Assembly: GCF_010894405.1 (NCBI RefSeq)
Contig: NZ_JAAIYA010000001.1
Coordinates: 59,341 to 123,340 of the forward strand
Length of the DNA: 64,000 bases
Origin: Pyxidicoccus caerfyrddinensis
GTDB taxonomy: Bacteria; Myxococcota; Myxococcia; Myxococcales; Myxococcaceae
Reading direction: 5' to 3'
The notes under the pieces: generated by a model
Told to the model about the DNA's origin: nothing
Databases searched by the model: none
The model's input: the letters and a program-made list of their open reading frames with translations, nothing else
In this document: in pieces, positions 18,088-26,933 of the stretch
Layout: the number at the start of each line of letters is the position of its first letter
Position numbering within the stretch: the stretch's first letter is position 1
Translations under genes and position numbers: made by a program

Positions 18088-19437
18088 TCAGTCAGGGAGC
18101 CAATGGGCACGCGTTCGTTCGACGGTCGTGCGCCGCCCGCCCTGGAATATCGCGCTGACGCGCTCCGCCTCGGTGAGCAGGCGACGGAAGCGCTCTCGCT
18201 CCAGGGCACCGTGGGCGTTGGCGTCGGCGAGCACGCGGGCGAGGAGCGCGTGCGCCGCCGCGCGGTCTTCCTCGTCGCGCGCGACCTGCCCCACGACGAG
18301 GGCAATCTGGAGCACCTCCTCGAGCACCTCGGGATTCCCCATCCCGTAGTGGAGGGGGCCATCCACGGCGAGGAAGAGGAAGTCGCGCAGCCGCGTGGCC
18401 ACGATGGAGACCCGCACCCTGCCGTCCGGGTCGACCACGTTCCAGTCCCCGAGCGGCAGGCATGCCAGCCGGCGCATCACCGTGCGAACCTGCTGCAGCG
18501 CCTGCCGGGCCGTGTAGGGGTCGTTCGCGGACGAGGACAGGGCGCGGTTGGCGACGTCCACGAGGATGCGGATGCCCAGGGCGGGGTCGCAGCCGGGCTC
18601 ACGTGCCGCGGTGATTCGCAGGGCGTGGGCGAGGTCTCTCAGCGCACCGTCGTCCACGGGCCCCCCGCCGTCCGCCACCACCCATCCGACGACCTCGCCC
18701 TTGTCGACGTATTCGCCCACGGTGAGGTAGATGCGGGCCCGCACTCCCCTCTTCCGGGCGCGGTGCGCGAGGCTCCGGAGGTCGACCTCGGCGAGGTAGC
18801 CCGACTCCGGAGCGCCGAGCGCGGTGGCATCCGCCGGGAGCACCAGGGTCGCCTCCGGGTCGAGCGGGAGCCGCTTCAAGCGAGCCTGGATGCGGCGCTC
18901 CGTCGCCGTGACGATCAAGTCCTGGACGAGCCCGAGGACGCGCTCCACCCGCATGAAGCGGAAGGTGCGAATCATGCAGAAGACCAGGGAGAAGAGCGCC
19001 GTGAACACCAGGATGAAGGCGCCCGAGATGACGGGGCGCGGCCGTATTGCCGCGTCCGCGATGAGGCCCAGCTCGCGGATGGCCGCGATGATGTACCCGC
19101 TGGAGAGGGCGAACAGCGGGATGGCGCGGCGCAACGGCGCGCTCTTCAGGTAGATGGGGACGAGCCGGGGCGAGTACTGGTTGGCCGCGGATTGGATGAC
19201 CGGCGCATTCAGGGACAGGACGACGGTGAGGACGGTGGTCTGGATTCCGAACATGGCCGAGAGCACGTAGCGGGTCTCGTTGGGGTCGCCCCGCCAGGCC
19301 AGCCCGAAGACGGCCGGTTCCGTGTCCGTCTGCTGGCGGGCGAGCCAGATTCCCAGCACCACGCCCATGACGAGCAGGCCGAGCAGGACCAGCCAGTAGG
19401 GCTCACGGAGGAACTTGCTCAGACGGCGGGTGACCAT
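18088..19437 (-). CDS. DUF2254 predicted membrane protein
   Basis: 449 aa from ATG 19437, which has AAAGGAAC 2 nt upstream and begins a basic N-terminus followed by a membrane helix (YWLVLLGLLVMGVVLGIWLA). Four hydrophobic segments lie in the first ~170 residues; the remainder is soluble and matches the DUF2254 pattern (MFGIQTTVLTVVLSLNAPVIQSAANQYSPRLVP then LPADATALGAPESGYLAEVD). Function of the family is unknown. First gene of the leftward unit with glutaminase-STAS and MarC, and divergent from the HdeD-family gene. Confidence 0.85.
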   Translation of the reverse strand: MVTRRLSKFLREPYWLVLLGLLVMGVVLGIWLARQQTDTEPAVFGLAWRGDPNETRYVLSAMFGIQTTVLTVVLSLNAPVIQSAANQYSPRLVPIYLKSAPLRRAIPLFALSSGYIIAAIRELGLIADAAIRPRPVISGAFILVFTALFSLVFCMIRTFRFMRVERVLGLVQDLIVTATERRIQARLKRLPLDPEATLVLPADATALGAPESGYLAEVDLRSLAHRARKRGVRARIYLTVGEYVDKGEVVGWVVADGGGPVDDGALRDLAHALRITAAREPGCDPALGIRILVDVANRALSSSANDPYTARQALQQVRTVMRRLACLPLGDWNVVDPDGRVRVSIVATRLRDFLFLAVDGPLHYGMGNPEVLEEVLQIALVVGQVARDEEDRAAAHALLARVLADANAHGALERERFRRLLTEAERVSAIFQGGRRTTVERTRAHWLPD

Positions 19438-19577
19438 GCGTTCCTTTCGTCCCTTCGCGCCCGGAACGCGATGAACCGGAGGCCCCCCGCCAATGGTGCG
19501 TTGCCCCCGCTGGCCGTCAACGGGCGCGCGGGCATGCGGCGCAGGGACTCCTGACCCGGGAGCGCTCTTCCTGGAGA

Positions 19578-19659
19578 GGGGGCCGAGCGCCCGCTGTCGG
19601 GCGCGCGCCGAGGGCCTACCCTCGGGTGTGCGCCTCAGCGGATGGGGCGAGCACCGCGG
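19578..19659 (+). promoter_or_regulatory. Conserved promoter/leader block, copy B (upstream of HdeD-family gene)
   Basis: Second copy of the block at 8721-8801: the same GGGGGCCGAGCGCCCGCTG, the same 20-nt gap to TACCCTCG (19617-19624), and a hairpin in the same place. Here CGCCTC (19631-19636) pairs with GGGGCG (19644-19649) with one T-G wobble where copy A has T-A, inside GGTG (19625-19628)/CACC (19652-19655). The start codon lies 118 nt from TACCCT. It also sits in the divergent region of the DUF2254 operon (start 19437). Confidence 0.6.
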
Positions 19660-19734
19660 GAGCGGCCCGCGGGGACCTGCCGGGAGCTCCCGGACGGGCG
19701 GCCCCGCTCGCGCGCCGTCGCCAGGGAGGTCGTC

Positions 19735-20352
19735 GTGGAACCCGTACAAGAGCCAATGCAGACATCACCGCGCCCGGCCCCCATTGCCCACGTCCTGGAG
19801 GCGGCGGAGGAGCTGCGGCGCCACTGGGGATGGTTCCTGGTGCTGGGGATGCTGCTCGTGTTGGTGGGCGGCTTCGCGCTGCGGGCCTCGGTGGCCACGA
19901 GCCTGGTCTCGGTGATGGTGCTCGGGGTGGCGGTCATCGTGGGCGGGGTCGCCGAGGTGGTCCACGCCTTCGGCGGGCGGCACTCACGTGGGTTCACCCT
20001 GCACCTGCTCGCCGGGGTGCTGTCGGTGGTGGTGGGCGCGCTGATGGTGCGCGCCCCCAAGCAGGGCGCGGTGTCCATCACCCTGCTCATCACCGGCTGG
20101 CTGGCCGCCTCGGGGCTCTTCCGCATCGTCACCTCGCTGACCACGCGTCAGGAGGGCTGGGGCCTGGAGCTGGCGAATGGCGCCGTCTCGCTGTTGCTGG
20201 GCGCCATCGTCTGGGCACAGTTCCCGGACTCCGCGATGTGGCTCATCGGCACCTTCGTGGGCATCGAGATCCTCTTCCGCGGGTTCGCGTGGATCTCCTT
20301 CGCGGCCACCCTGAAGGTCCTGCACCGGCGCGTGGTGCCGGGCGTCCGGTGA
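19735..20352 (+). CDS. HdeD-family (DUF308) membrane protein
   Basis: 205 aa from GTG 19735, which has AGGGAGG 5 nt upstream; ATG 19756 is an alternative. Six hydrophobic helices in three hairpins (for example FLVLGMLLVLVGGFALR, LLAGVLSVVVGALMVR, LLLGAIVWAQFP) and the helix-internal Gly pattern match the DUF308/HdeD family. HdeD in E. coli is an acid-resistance membrane protein; the exact activity is unknown. Its leader duplicates that of the Abhydrolase_9 gene at 8875. It converges with the basic protein gene, 10 bp between stops. Confidence 0.85.
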   Translation: MEPVQEPMQTSPRPAPIAHVLEAAEELRRHWGWFLVLGMLLVLVGGFALRASVATSLVSVMVLGVAVIVGGVAEVVHAFGGRHSRGFTLHLLAGVLSVVVGALMVRAPKQGAVSITLLITGWLAASGLFRIVTSLTTRQEGWGLELANGAVSLLLGAIVWAQFPDSAMWLIGTFVGIEILFRGFAWISFAATLKVLHRRVVPGVR

Positions 20353-20362
20353 AGACGGGCGC

Positions 20363-20932
20363 TCAGCGGCGCTGGTCGCGCCGCGTCTGGGTCCGCCGGC
20401 CGCGAGCGGACGCATGGGCCTGGCGCTTGACGGAAGCGAACCGCTGCTGCTTGAGGGCCCCGCCCTTCTTCTGACGGGAAGCCGCGCCTGACACCTTCGC
20501 GGTGCGCCCCGCGGTGCGCGTGCGCCGGGCGGGCTTGCGTCCTCTCGTGGCCACGCGGACCGTCGTCCGTCGCGTCCCCCGCCCGGTGCGGGTCCCGCTC
20601 ACGACGCGGGTCTTGACCGTCGCCTTCCGTTCGAGCTGGGCGAGTCGCTTCTCGAAGCGCTCGAGCGTCAGCGCGAAGTACTCGGCCTTCTGGCGGGTGT
20701 TGATGTTGCCCTCGGCGCGCCGGGTCCGGGTGGGCGTCTTCCTGCCAAGCGCCTCCCGGCGCTGCAGCCTCGCCTGGTCCTGGTATTTCTCCATCAAGCG
20801 GCGCGTGCGCTGGATGCGGCTGCGCAGCTCTCGCGGCGACAGCTCGGTCAGGTTGCGCGGGGCGCTGGACAGCACGAGCTGCGCCTCGCGCTCGGTGAGA
20901 AGGGACATCCTCTTCGACGGGATTGTACGCAT
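20363..20932 (-). CDS. Arg/Lys-rich basic protein of unknown function
   Basis: 189 aa (181 if ATG 20908 is used). The N-terminal ~95 residues look folded and mostly helical (LTELSPRELRSRIQRTRRLMEKYQ); the C-terminal ~95 residues are low-complexity, rich in Arg, Thr, Lys, Gly and Ala, with a net charge far on the basic side. It recalls histone-like or nucleic-acid-binding tails of high-GC bacteria, but I cannot assign a family. A frame-shifted artefact is unlikely because the N-terminal part has normal amino-acid balance. It lies between hdeD-like and aspA genes, 101 bp downstream of aspA on the same strand. Confidence 0.7.
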   Translation of the reverse strand: MRTIPSKRMSLLTEREAQLVLSSAPRNLTELSPRELRSRIQRTRRLMEKYQDQARLQRREALGRKTPTRTRRAEGNINTRQKAEYFALTLERFEKRLAQLERKATVKTRVVSGTRTGRGTRRTTVRVATRGRKPARRTRTAGRTAKVSGAASRQKKGGALKQQRFASVKRQAHASARGRRTQTRRDQRR

Positions 20933-21033
20933 GGAACTCGACCTCTACTCATGGGATTGCCTGGCGGAACATCCACACCCTCCCCTGGGAAGCAACCTGC
21001 TCCCGGGGGCACTTGCTCTGTTCCCGAAGGGGC

Positions 21034-22521
21034 TCAATGCGTGCCCTCTTCGTCGCCATGCTCCAGTTCCTGGCCGCGGGTCAGCCGCTCCACGGTGAGC
21101 AGCGCGGAGACCTGCTCCCGCGTCAGCAGCCCGGAGGCCACCACCAGGTCGGCGATGTTGGCGTTCGTGGCGAGGGCCTCCCTCGCCAGCCGCGTCGCCG
21201 GGGCGTAGCCGATGTGCGGAATGAGCGCGGTGATGACGCCCACGAAGGAGCTGACCTGGTGCGCGAGCCGCTCCTTGTTGGCGGTGATGCCCGTCACGCA
21301 ATTCACGCGCAGCGTCTCCATGGCGGCGGTCATGAACTTGAGGCTCTCGAACAGCACGTGGGCCATGACGGGCCCGAAGGCGTTGAGCTGGAGCTGACCC
21401 GCCTCGGCGGCCATGGTCAAAGCCACATCCCCCCCGGCGACCACGAACGCCACCTCGTTCACGACCTCCGGAATGACGGGGTTCACCTTGCCCGGCATGA
21501 TGCTCGAGCCCGCCTGCCTCGGCGGCAGGTTGATTTCGTTGAGCCCCGCCTGGGGGCCCGAGCCGAGCAGGCGCAAGTCATTGCAGATCTTCGACAGCTT
21601 CATCGCGCTGCGCTTGAGCGTGGCGGACACCTCCATGAAGACGCCCACGTCGGTGGTCGCCTCAATCAGGTTGGGCGCGGTGACGATGGGGCGTCCGGTG
21701 ATTGCCGCCAGATGCTTGCGCGAAGCCTCCGCGAAGCCCGGGTCCGCCGCGATGCCCGTGCCAATCGCCGTCGCCCCCAGGTTGACCTCCGCCAGGCGCC
21801 GGATGACGCCCTCCAGGCTCGCGTGGTCCTCGGCCAGCGTGACGGCGAAGCCCTCGAATTCCTGTTGGAGCGTCATGGGCACCGCGTCCTGCATCTGCGT
21901 GCGGCCGATCTTCACGATGCCCGCGAACTCCCGCCCCTTGTCGTGAAACGCGCGCTCCAGCTGTTGGAGTTCCGTGAGCAACCGCTCGATGGACAGCATC
22001 AGCCCGACCTTGAGCGCCGTCGGATACGTGTCGTTCGTGCTCTGACTCCGATTCACATGGTCATTCGGGTCGAGCTGCTCGTAGCTGCCCTTGGAGTGAC
22101 CGGCCAGCTCCAGGCCGCGGTTGGCGATGACCTCGTTGAAGTTCATGTTCGTGGAGGTGCCAGCGCCTCCCTGCATGACGTCCACGATGAACTGCTCGTG
22201 CAGCCTGCCGCCCTTGATTTCCTCACAGGCACGGTCGATGAGCCCGGCCCGGGTCGCATCGAGCGCGCCGATTTCCGCATTCGCCCGCGCCGCGGCCTGC
22301 TTCACGCAGGCGTAGCCGAAGAGGAAGTCGGGATACACGGAGATGGGGCGTCCGCTGATGGCGAAGTTGTCGAGCGCGCGGCTGACATTGATTCCCCAAT
22401 AAGCGTCGGCCGGAATCCGTTTGGAGCCGAGACTGTCGGTCTCGACCCGGAAGGCCGCGCCGTTCGAGCTCAGCGTGTGGATGCTCTTCTGGAACGTCTG
22501 CTCCGCGCGGGGGTCGGCCAT
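21034..22521 (-). CDS. aspA: Aspartate ammonia-lyase
   Basis: 495 aa. The fumarase/aspartase signature GSSIMPGKVNP, near residue 340 and carrying the catalytic serine of the flexible SS loop, is intact, as are GGAGTSTNMNFNEVIANR and NRSQSTNDTYPTA. These favour aspartase over class II fumarase, although the two are close. It converts aspartate to fumarate and ammonia. The N-terminus is about 25 residues longer than E. coli AspA. AGGAA precedes the start by 9 nt. With asparaginase at 13287 it completes Asn to Asp to fumarate plus two ammonia. Confidence 0.9.
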   Translation of the reverse strand: MADPRAEQTFQKSIHTLSSNGAAFRVETDSLGSKRIPADAYWGINVSRALDNFAISGRPISVYPDFLFGYACVKQAAARANAEIGALDATRAGLIDRACEEIKGGRLHEQFIVDVMQGGAGTSTNMNFNEVIANRGLELAGHSKGSYEQLDPNDHVNRSQSTNDTYPTALKVGLMLSIERLLTELQQLERAFHDKGREFAGIVKIGRTQMQDAVPMTLQQEFEGFAVTLAEDHASLEGVIRRLAEVNLGATAIGTGIAADPGFAEASRKHLAAITGRPIVTAPNLIEATTDVGVFMEVSATLKRSAMKLSKICNDLRLLGSGPQAGLNEINLPPRQAGSSIMPGKVNPVIPEVVNEVAFVVAGGDVALTMAAEAGQLQLNAFGPVMAHVLFESLKFMTAAMETLRVNCVTGITANKERLAHQVSSFVGVITALIPHIGYAPATRLAREALATNANIADLVVASGLLTREQVSALLTVERLTRGQELEHGDEEGTH

Positions 22522-22647
22522 CGTCGGGGTTCCTCGGAAGCTCGGGACACACTGTGCGGCGCCCTATATGGGCATCGCCGCGCGTACTGGCCATGCGACC
22601 GGGGGGCGGTGTCCAGGCGGTCCGAGGACAGTCCGCGCGGGTGGGGC

Positions 22648-25158
22648 TCAGCTCGCCCAGTGGGCCTCGACCGCGTCGTGCTCCGTCGGTGCCCGGCTGG
22701 CCCGCAGCAGGGGCAGCGCGAAGGTGAAGGTGGAGCCCCGCCCCATCTCGCTGTCCACCCAGATGCGCCCACCGTGCGACTCCAGGATGTTGCGGCACAG
22801 GTACAGCCCCAGCCCGAGCCCGCCATAGGACTGCACCGGCGTGTTGCTGCCCCGGAAGTAGCGGTCGAACACGTGCTCCCGCTGCTCGGGAGGAATGCCC
22901 ACGCCCGGGTCCGACACGGACACCTGGACCTCGTCTCCCGCCACGTCGAGCGTCACCCGCAGGGTGCCTCCCTCGGGGCTGTACTTCACGGCGTTCTCCA
23001 GCAGCGTGAGCATCACCTCCTCCAGCCGGAGCCGGTCTCCCAGCACCCAGGCCTCGCGGCCTCCCGTCTCCATGTCCAGCACGTGCGAGGTGCCCAGGCG
23101 CGGCAGGCTCGACGCCGTCGAGCGCACCATCGCGTGGAGGGCCACGGGCGCGAGCCGGATGGAGAGCTGCCCCGTGTCCACCTGGGCCGCCTCGAGCAGG
23201 TGCTCGATGAGGCGCTGGAGGCGCCGCACATGGGAGCGGAGGCCCTCCAGCGTCCTCGCCTCCGCCGGGTGGTCCGAGCGCAGCCGGCTCGCGAGCGACT
23301 CCATGCGAATCGCCAGCGGGGTGAGCGGCGTCTTCAATTCGTGCGCGGCCAGGGTGAGGAACTCGTCGCGCGCGCGGATGGCGGTCCGGGCCTCGCGCAG
23401 GAGCCGGGTGTGGACGCCATCCACCCGCTTGCGGTCGGTGATGTCATGGACGAGCACGCCGGCACCGAACGGCGCCATGCCCTCGGCGGACCGCATCGGG
23501 AATCCGCTGGCCAGCAGGTACCGCTCCTCTCCGAATGAGCGCCTCTCCAGCTCCCGCTCCGTCACCGGCGCTCCCAGCTGGAGCGTGCGGCGCAGGAGAG
23601 GGACCAGGTCGGAGCAGATGTCCGCGGCCGGGCGCTCCGCGAGCCGGCTCTCTCCCAGACCGAGCAGATGGAGGAATGCGTCGTTGGCCCGCAGGCACTT
23701 CAGGTCGGAGTCGAAGAAGGCGAAGCCGATGAGCGCCGTCTGGAGCACGGTGTCGAGCTGGGCCAGGGACTCGCGCGAGCGCCGCACCGCGCCCTCGAGC
23801 TGGTCGTGGAGCTGGGCCCGCTCAATCATCAGCGAGCAGCGCCGGGCGAGCTCTTCGGCGAGGGCGCGGTCTTCCCGCTCGAAGGTACGCCCCGGCCGGG
23901 TCCGGAAGAGTGCGAGCTGCCCCAGCAGGTGGCCCTGGCTGTCGAGCGGGAGCGTGAGCTGCACGCCCCCGCGAGGAGGCGCCGAGGCGGCGGCGACGGC
24001 CATGGTCCGGGACGGCTCGAGGGGCCGCGAGGGCAAGAGCCCCTCCAGCGCATCCCGCGCGCCCGCCACGCCGACGGGGACCAGCTCCCTGGGGCCACCA
24101 TGGCGGAGCGACAGCACGCACGCATCCGCCAGCTCGGGCACCACCCGCCGCGCGACGCGTGCGAGCGCCGTGTCATCCAGCGACTCGGCGAGAATCGCGC
24201 TCGCGTCCGCGAGCAGCCGCTGTCCCCGCTCCACCCGGCGCCGCTCCCGCAGCGCCGCGGCGAGCATGAGGGTCAGGATGCTGAGCACGGCAAGGAGGGC
24301 CTGGGTGGCCACGAGCGCCTCGTGGGGCGTGGCCGCGCTGAGCTGGAACGGGCCCTGCCCCCGGCCCGCGTTCCAGCCCGCGATGAGGGCCAGCACTCCC
24401 GTGGCGGTGGACACGCCGAGCACGCCGAAGCGCAGCGCCGCCCACACGAAGAAGCCGAAGGCGGCATACAGCACGATGAAGCCGGTGGTCAGCAGCCCGC
24501 GGGCGCCGTGCGTGGAGGGAATGCTGAAGACCCAATGGCTGAGCACCGCGATCAGCAGCAGCAGCACCGCCGACTCCACGCGACGCCAGACGTGGAGGCG
24601 GGGAAACGGGAAGGCGGTGAGGAAGAACGGGCCCACCAGCACCACGCCGAGCGCATCCCCCAGCCACCAGCTCGTCCACCACGTCAGGAAGGGGACGTCG
24701 GGAGCCAGCCACCGGGCGGCCGCGGCTCCGGCCAGGAGCCCGCTCACCATGGCGGGGAGCAGGGCCCCGAGCCCCACCAGCGCGAGCACCTCGCGCGGGT
24801 GGCTGAGCGTCACCGGGCGCCGGATGACGGCGCGCATCAGCGAGGCGCCCAGGAGGGGCTCGATGCTGTCGGCAGTGGCCCAGGCCAGGGAGAGCGCAAC
24901 GGGACGCCCGTGGAGGAGGAGCTGGATGAGCGTCTCCGCCAGGAAGATGGCCGCGAGCCAGACGGGCCAGGTGCGCGTCGACGTGCGCAGCAGCAGGGCG
25001 AGGGTGAAGCCGGCGGGCAGCCAGAACGCCAGGAACCGGGCGGGGTCCGAATAGAAGTACTGGTCGCTGAGCACCGCGAGCGTGGAATAGGCGAGGCCCA
25101 CGATGACGGCCCGCGGAAGAAGCGGAGCCGCCGTGCGGACGAAGTTTCCGTGGGCCAT
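22648..25158 (-). CDS. MASE1-GAF-PAS sensor histidine kinase
   Basis: 836 aa from ATG 25158, where the first membrane helix begins; the frame stays open upstream to 25356. Residues ~10-300 hold eight or more helices of the MASE1 sensor type (FWLPAGFTLALLL is typical). A GAF-like domain (about 330-480) and a PAS domain (about 500-590, LIGFAFFDSDLKCLRANDAFL) follow. HisKA has the H-box FLTLAAHELKTPLTP with His606. HATPase has N-box ENAVKYSPEGG, DPGVGIP and GGLGLGLYLC. A complete autokinase with no receiver domain; the response regulator must lie elsewhere. The ligand is unknown. Confidence 0.92.
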   Translation of the reverse strand: MAHGNFVRTAAPLLPRAVIVGLAYSTLAVLSDQYFYSDPARFLAFWLPAGFTLALLLRTSTRTWPVWLAAIFLAETLIQLLLHGRPVALSLAWATADSIEPLLGASLMRAVIRRPVTLSHPREVLALVGLGALLPAMVSGLLAGAAAARWLAPDVPFLTWWTSWWLGDALGVVLVGPFFLTAFPFPRLHVWRRVESAVLLLLIAVLSHWVFSIPSTHGARGLLTTGFIVLYAAFGFFVWAALRFGVLGVSTATGVLALIAGWNAGRGQGPFQLSAATPHEALVATQALLAVLSILTLMLAAALRERRRVERGQRLLADASAILAESLDDTALARVARRVVPELADACVLSLRHGGPRELVPVGVAGARDALEGLLPSRPLEPSRTMAVAAASAPPRGGVQLTLPLDSQGHLLGQLALFRTRPGRTFEREDRALAEELARRCSLMIERAQLHDQLEGAVRRSRESLAQLDTVLQTALIGFAFFDSDLKCLRANDAFLHLLGLGESRLAERPAADICSDLVPLLRRTLQLGAPVTERELERRSFGEERYLLASGFPMRSAEGMAPFGAGVLVHDITDRKRVDGVHTRLLREARTAIRARDEFLTLAAHELKTPLTPLAIRMESLASRLRSDHPAEARTLEGLRSHVRRLQRLIEHLLEAAQVDTGQLSIRLAPVALHAMVRSTASSLPRLGTSHVLDMETGGREAWVLGDRLRLEEVMLTLLENAVKYSPEGGTLRVTLDVAGDEVQVSVSDPGVGIPPEQREHVFDRYFRGSNTPVQSYGGLGLGLYLCRNILESHGGRIWVDSEMGRGSTFTFALPLLRASRAPTEHDAVEAHWAS

Positions 25159-25388
25159 CGCACCACCGCCTTCCCCTCCTCCCGGGGCCGCGACTCGCGA
25201 GGCCCCGCCGGGAGGAGTGCCCCCGGAAAAGGTAGGCACCTCCGCGCCTGCTCGCGCACGCGGTGCCTCGTGGCGCCTCACGACGGTGCGATGGAGCGAC
25301 GGGTCGCGCGGACGGGAGGCCGTCGTCACGGCGCACGGTTCCTGGGACGCAGGCATGCGTGAGACTTCACTGCGAGCATGCCCTGTTT

Positions 25389-25418
25389 TTGACTATCGGA
25401 GTGCAACAGAAATATAGA
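25389..25418 (+). promoter_or_regulatory. Sigma-70-like promoter for the Cys-rich lipoprotein gene
   Basis: TTGACT (25389-25394), an 18-nt spacer, then TATAGA (25413-25418) in an AT-rich island of a 298-bp divergent intergenic region. The inferred start of transcription near 25425 gives a ~32-nt leader to ATG 25457. Two near-consensus hexamers are unusual in this GC-rich genome. Confidence 0.6.
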
Positions 25419-25456
25419 TGTGTTCTTCGACTCGCCGCTCCGTGGAGAACACCGCG

Positions 25457-26887
25457 ATGAAACCTGTTTTGAGACGGGCAGTGCTGGTGTCGGCGTTGGT
25501 CACCCTCATGGCTCACGCCGCGTGCGGCACGGAGGAGCCCCGGGGCAGCGAAGAGGCCAGGGACGAAGTCGGAGAAGCGCGTGCCGCGCTGTGGATCGAC
25601 CTGGCTTCGCAGCTCGGGACACCTGTCGCCACGGGCAACACGCTGGGGGGCGCCGACGAGTATCAGCCGCCCGCCTCGTGCTCGGACTCTCCCGGAGGGC
25701 CGGACGTCTCCTTCAAGTGGACGGCGCCCCAGGCCGGCAGCTTCACGTTCACCACCGCGGGCTCCGCGCTCGACACCGTGCTGCACGTCTATCGGTTCAG
25801 CACCACGGCCCTTCTCGGATGTAGCGACGACGTCGTCGCCGGGACGAACTTCACCTCGTCCGTGACGCTGACCCTGGCCGCCGGCGACGTGCTGCGCATC
25901 GTGGTCGACAGCTACTCGCCGCCCAACTCGAAGAACGGCGGGTTCAAGCTGAACATCGCCTCGAACACTCCACCGCCCATATGCAACACGCCGCCTGGCG
26001 CGTGTCATGTCTCACCGGGGACGTGGAATGGGAGCACGTGTGTCTACACTCCGAAGACCCAGGGCACGGCCTGCGATGATGGAAACGCATGCACCACCGG
26101 CGACGTGTGCAACGGGAGTGGCACGTGTGGCGGCAGCGCGTTGGCCTGCAACAGCCCGCCGGGCCAGTGCTACCAATCCGCGGGGACCTGCTCGAACGGC
26201 TCGTGCAGCTATGCCCCGAAGAGCCAGGGCACGGCCTGCAACGACGGCAACGCGTGCACCACCGGTGACGTGTGCAATGGCAGTGGAGGCTGCGGTGGAA
26301 GCGCGGTGGCCTGCAACAGCCCACCGAGCCAGTGCCACCAGTCCGCGGGCACGTGCTCCAACGGAACGTGCAGCTACACGCTGAAGCCCACGGGCACGGC
26401 GTGCAATGACGGGAACGCGTGCACCACCGGTGACGTGTGCAGTGGGAGTGGCACGTGTGGCGGCAACGCGGTGGTCTGCAACAGCCCACCGGGCCAGTGC
26501 CACCAATCCTCTGGCACCTGCTCCAACGGAACGTGCAGCTATCCCGCGAAGAGCCAGGGCACGGCCTGCAACGACGGCAACGCTTGCACCACCAGCGACG
26601 TGTGCAACGGCGGCGGCACGTGCGGTGGCAATGCGGTGGTCTGCAACAGCCCGCCGGGCCAGTGCTACGACAACCCCGGGACCTGCTCCAACGGCACCTG
26701 TTCCTACGCGCCCAGCGGCCTGGGTGAGTCTTGCGACGACAACGACGCGTGCACGGTTGCCACCCAGTGCAGCGGCAACGGGGACTGTGTCGGCACGGTC
26801 TTCTGCCAGTGCCCGGCGGGCATGGGGTGCTCCAACGGCGCCTGCTACCTGGACGGAGAGCCCGTCCTGGACTGCACGCCTCCGTAG
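25457..26887 (+). CDS. Lipoprotein with PPC-like domain and Cys-rich tandem repeats
   Basis: 476 aa from ATG 25457 (GGAG 9 nt upstream). Signal with lipobox-like HAAC, so it is exported and lipidated. Residues ~45-165 resemble the beta-sandwich pre-peptidase C-terminal domain (SFKWTAPQAGSFTFTTAGS, LDTVLHVY). The rest is four exact-length 55-residue Cys-rich units plus a diverged fifth, each with the pattern C-N-SPP-GQC, GTC-SNG-CSY and GTACNDGNACTTGDVC. About 10 Cys per unit suggest a disulphide-linked extracellular stalk or adhesin. Such repeats are common in myxobacterial surface proteins; no enzyme domain is visible. Confidence 0.8.
   Translation: MKPVLRRAVLVSALVTLMAHAACGTEEPRGSEEARDEVGEARAALWIDLASQLGTPVATGNTLGGADEYQPPASCSDSPGGPDVSFKWTAPQAGSFTFTTAGSALDTVLHVYRFSTTALLGCSDDVVAGTNFTSSVTLTLAAGDVLRIVVDSYSPPNSKNGGFKLNIASNTPPPICNTPPGACHVSPGTWNGSTCVYTPKTQGTACDDGNACTTGDVCNGSGTCGGSALACNSPPGQCYQSAGTCSNGSCSYAPKSQGTACNDGNACTTGDVCNGSGGCGGSAVACNSPPSQCHQSAGTCSNGTCSYTLKPTGTACNDGNACTTGDVCSGSGTCGGNAVVCNSPPGQCHQSSGTCSNGTCSYPAKSQGTACNDGNACTTSDVCNGGGTCGGNAVVCNSPPGQCYDNPGTCSNGTCSYAPSGLGESCDDNDACTVATQCSGNGDCVGTVFCQCPAGMGCSNGACYLDGEPVLDCTPP
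25982..26641 (+). repeat. Four 165-bp tandem repeats encoding 55-aa Cys-rich units
   Basis: Units begin at 25982, 26147, 26312 and 26477, all with TGCAACA/G-type starts, and a fifth, partial and diverged, begins at 26642 and fades by about 26800. Length is conserved exactly, and units differ mainly by single substitutions, which points to recent in-frame duplication. Confidence 0.85.
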
Positions 26888-26933
26888 CAGGCGCGATTTC
26901 CTTCCTGAGTGCGCGACTCCGCGGGCCGTGTGC

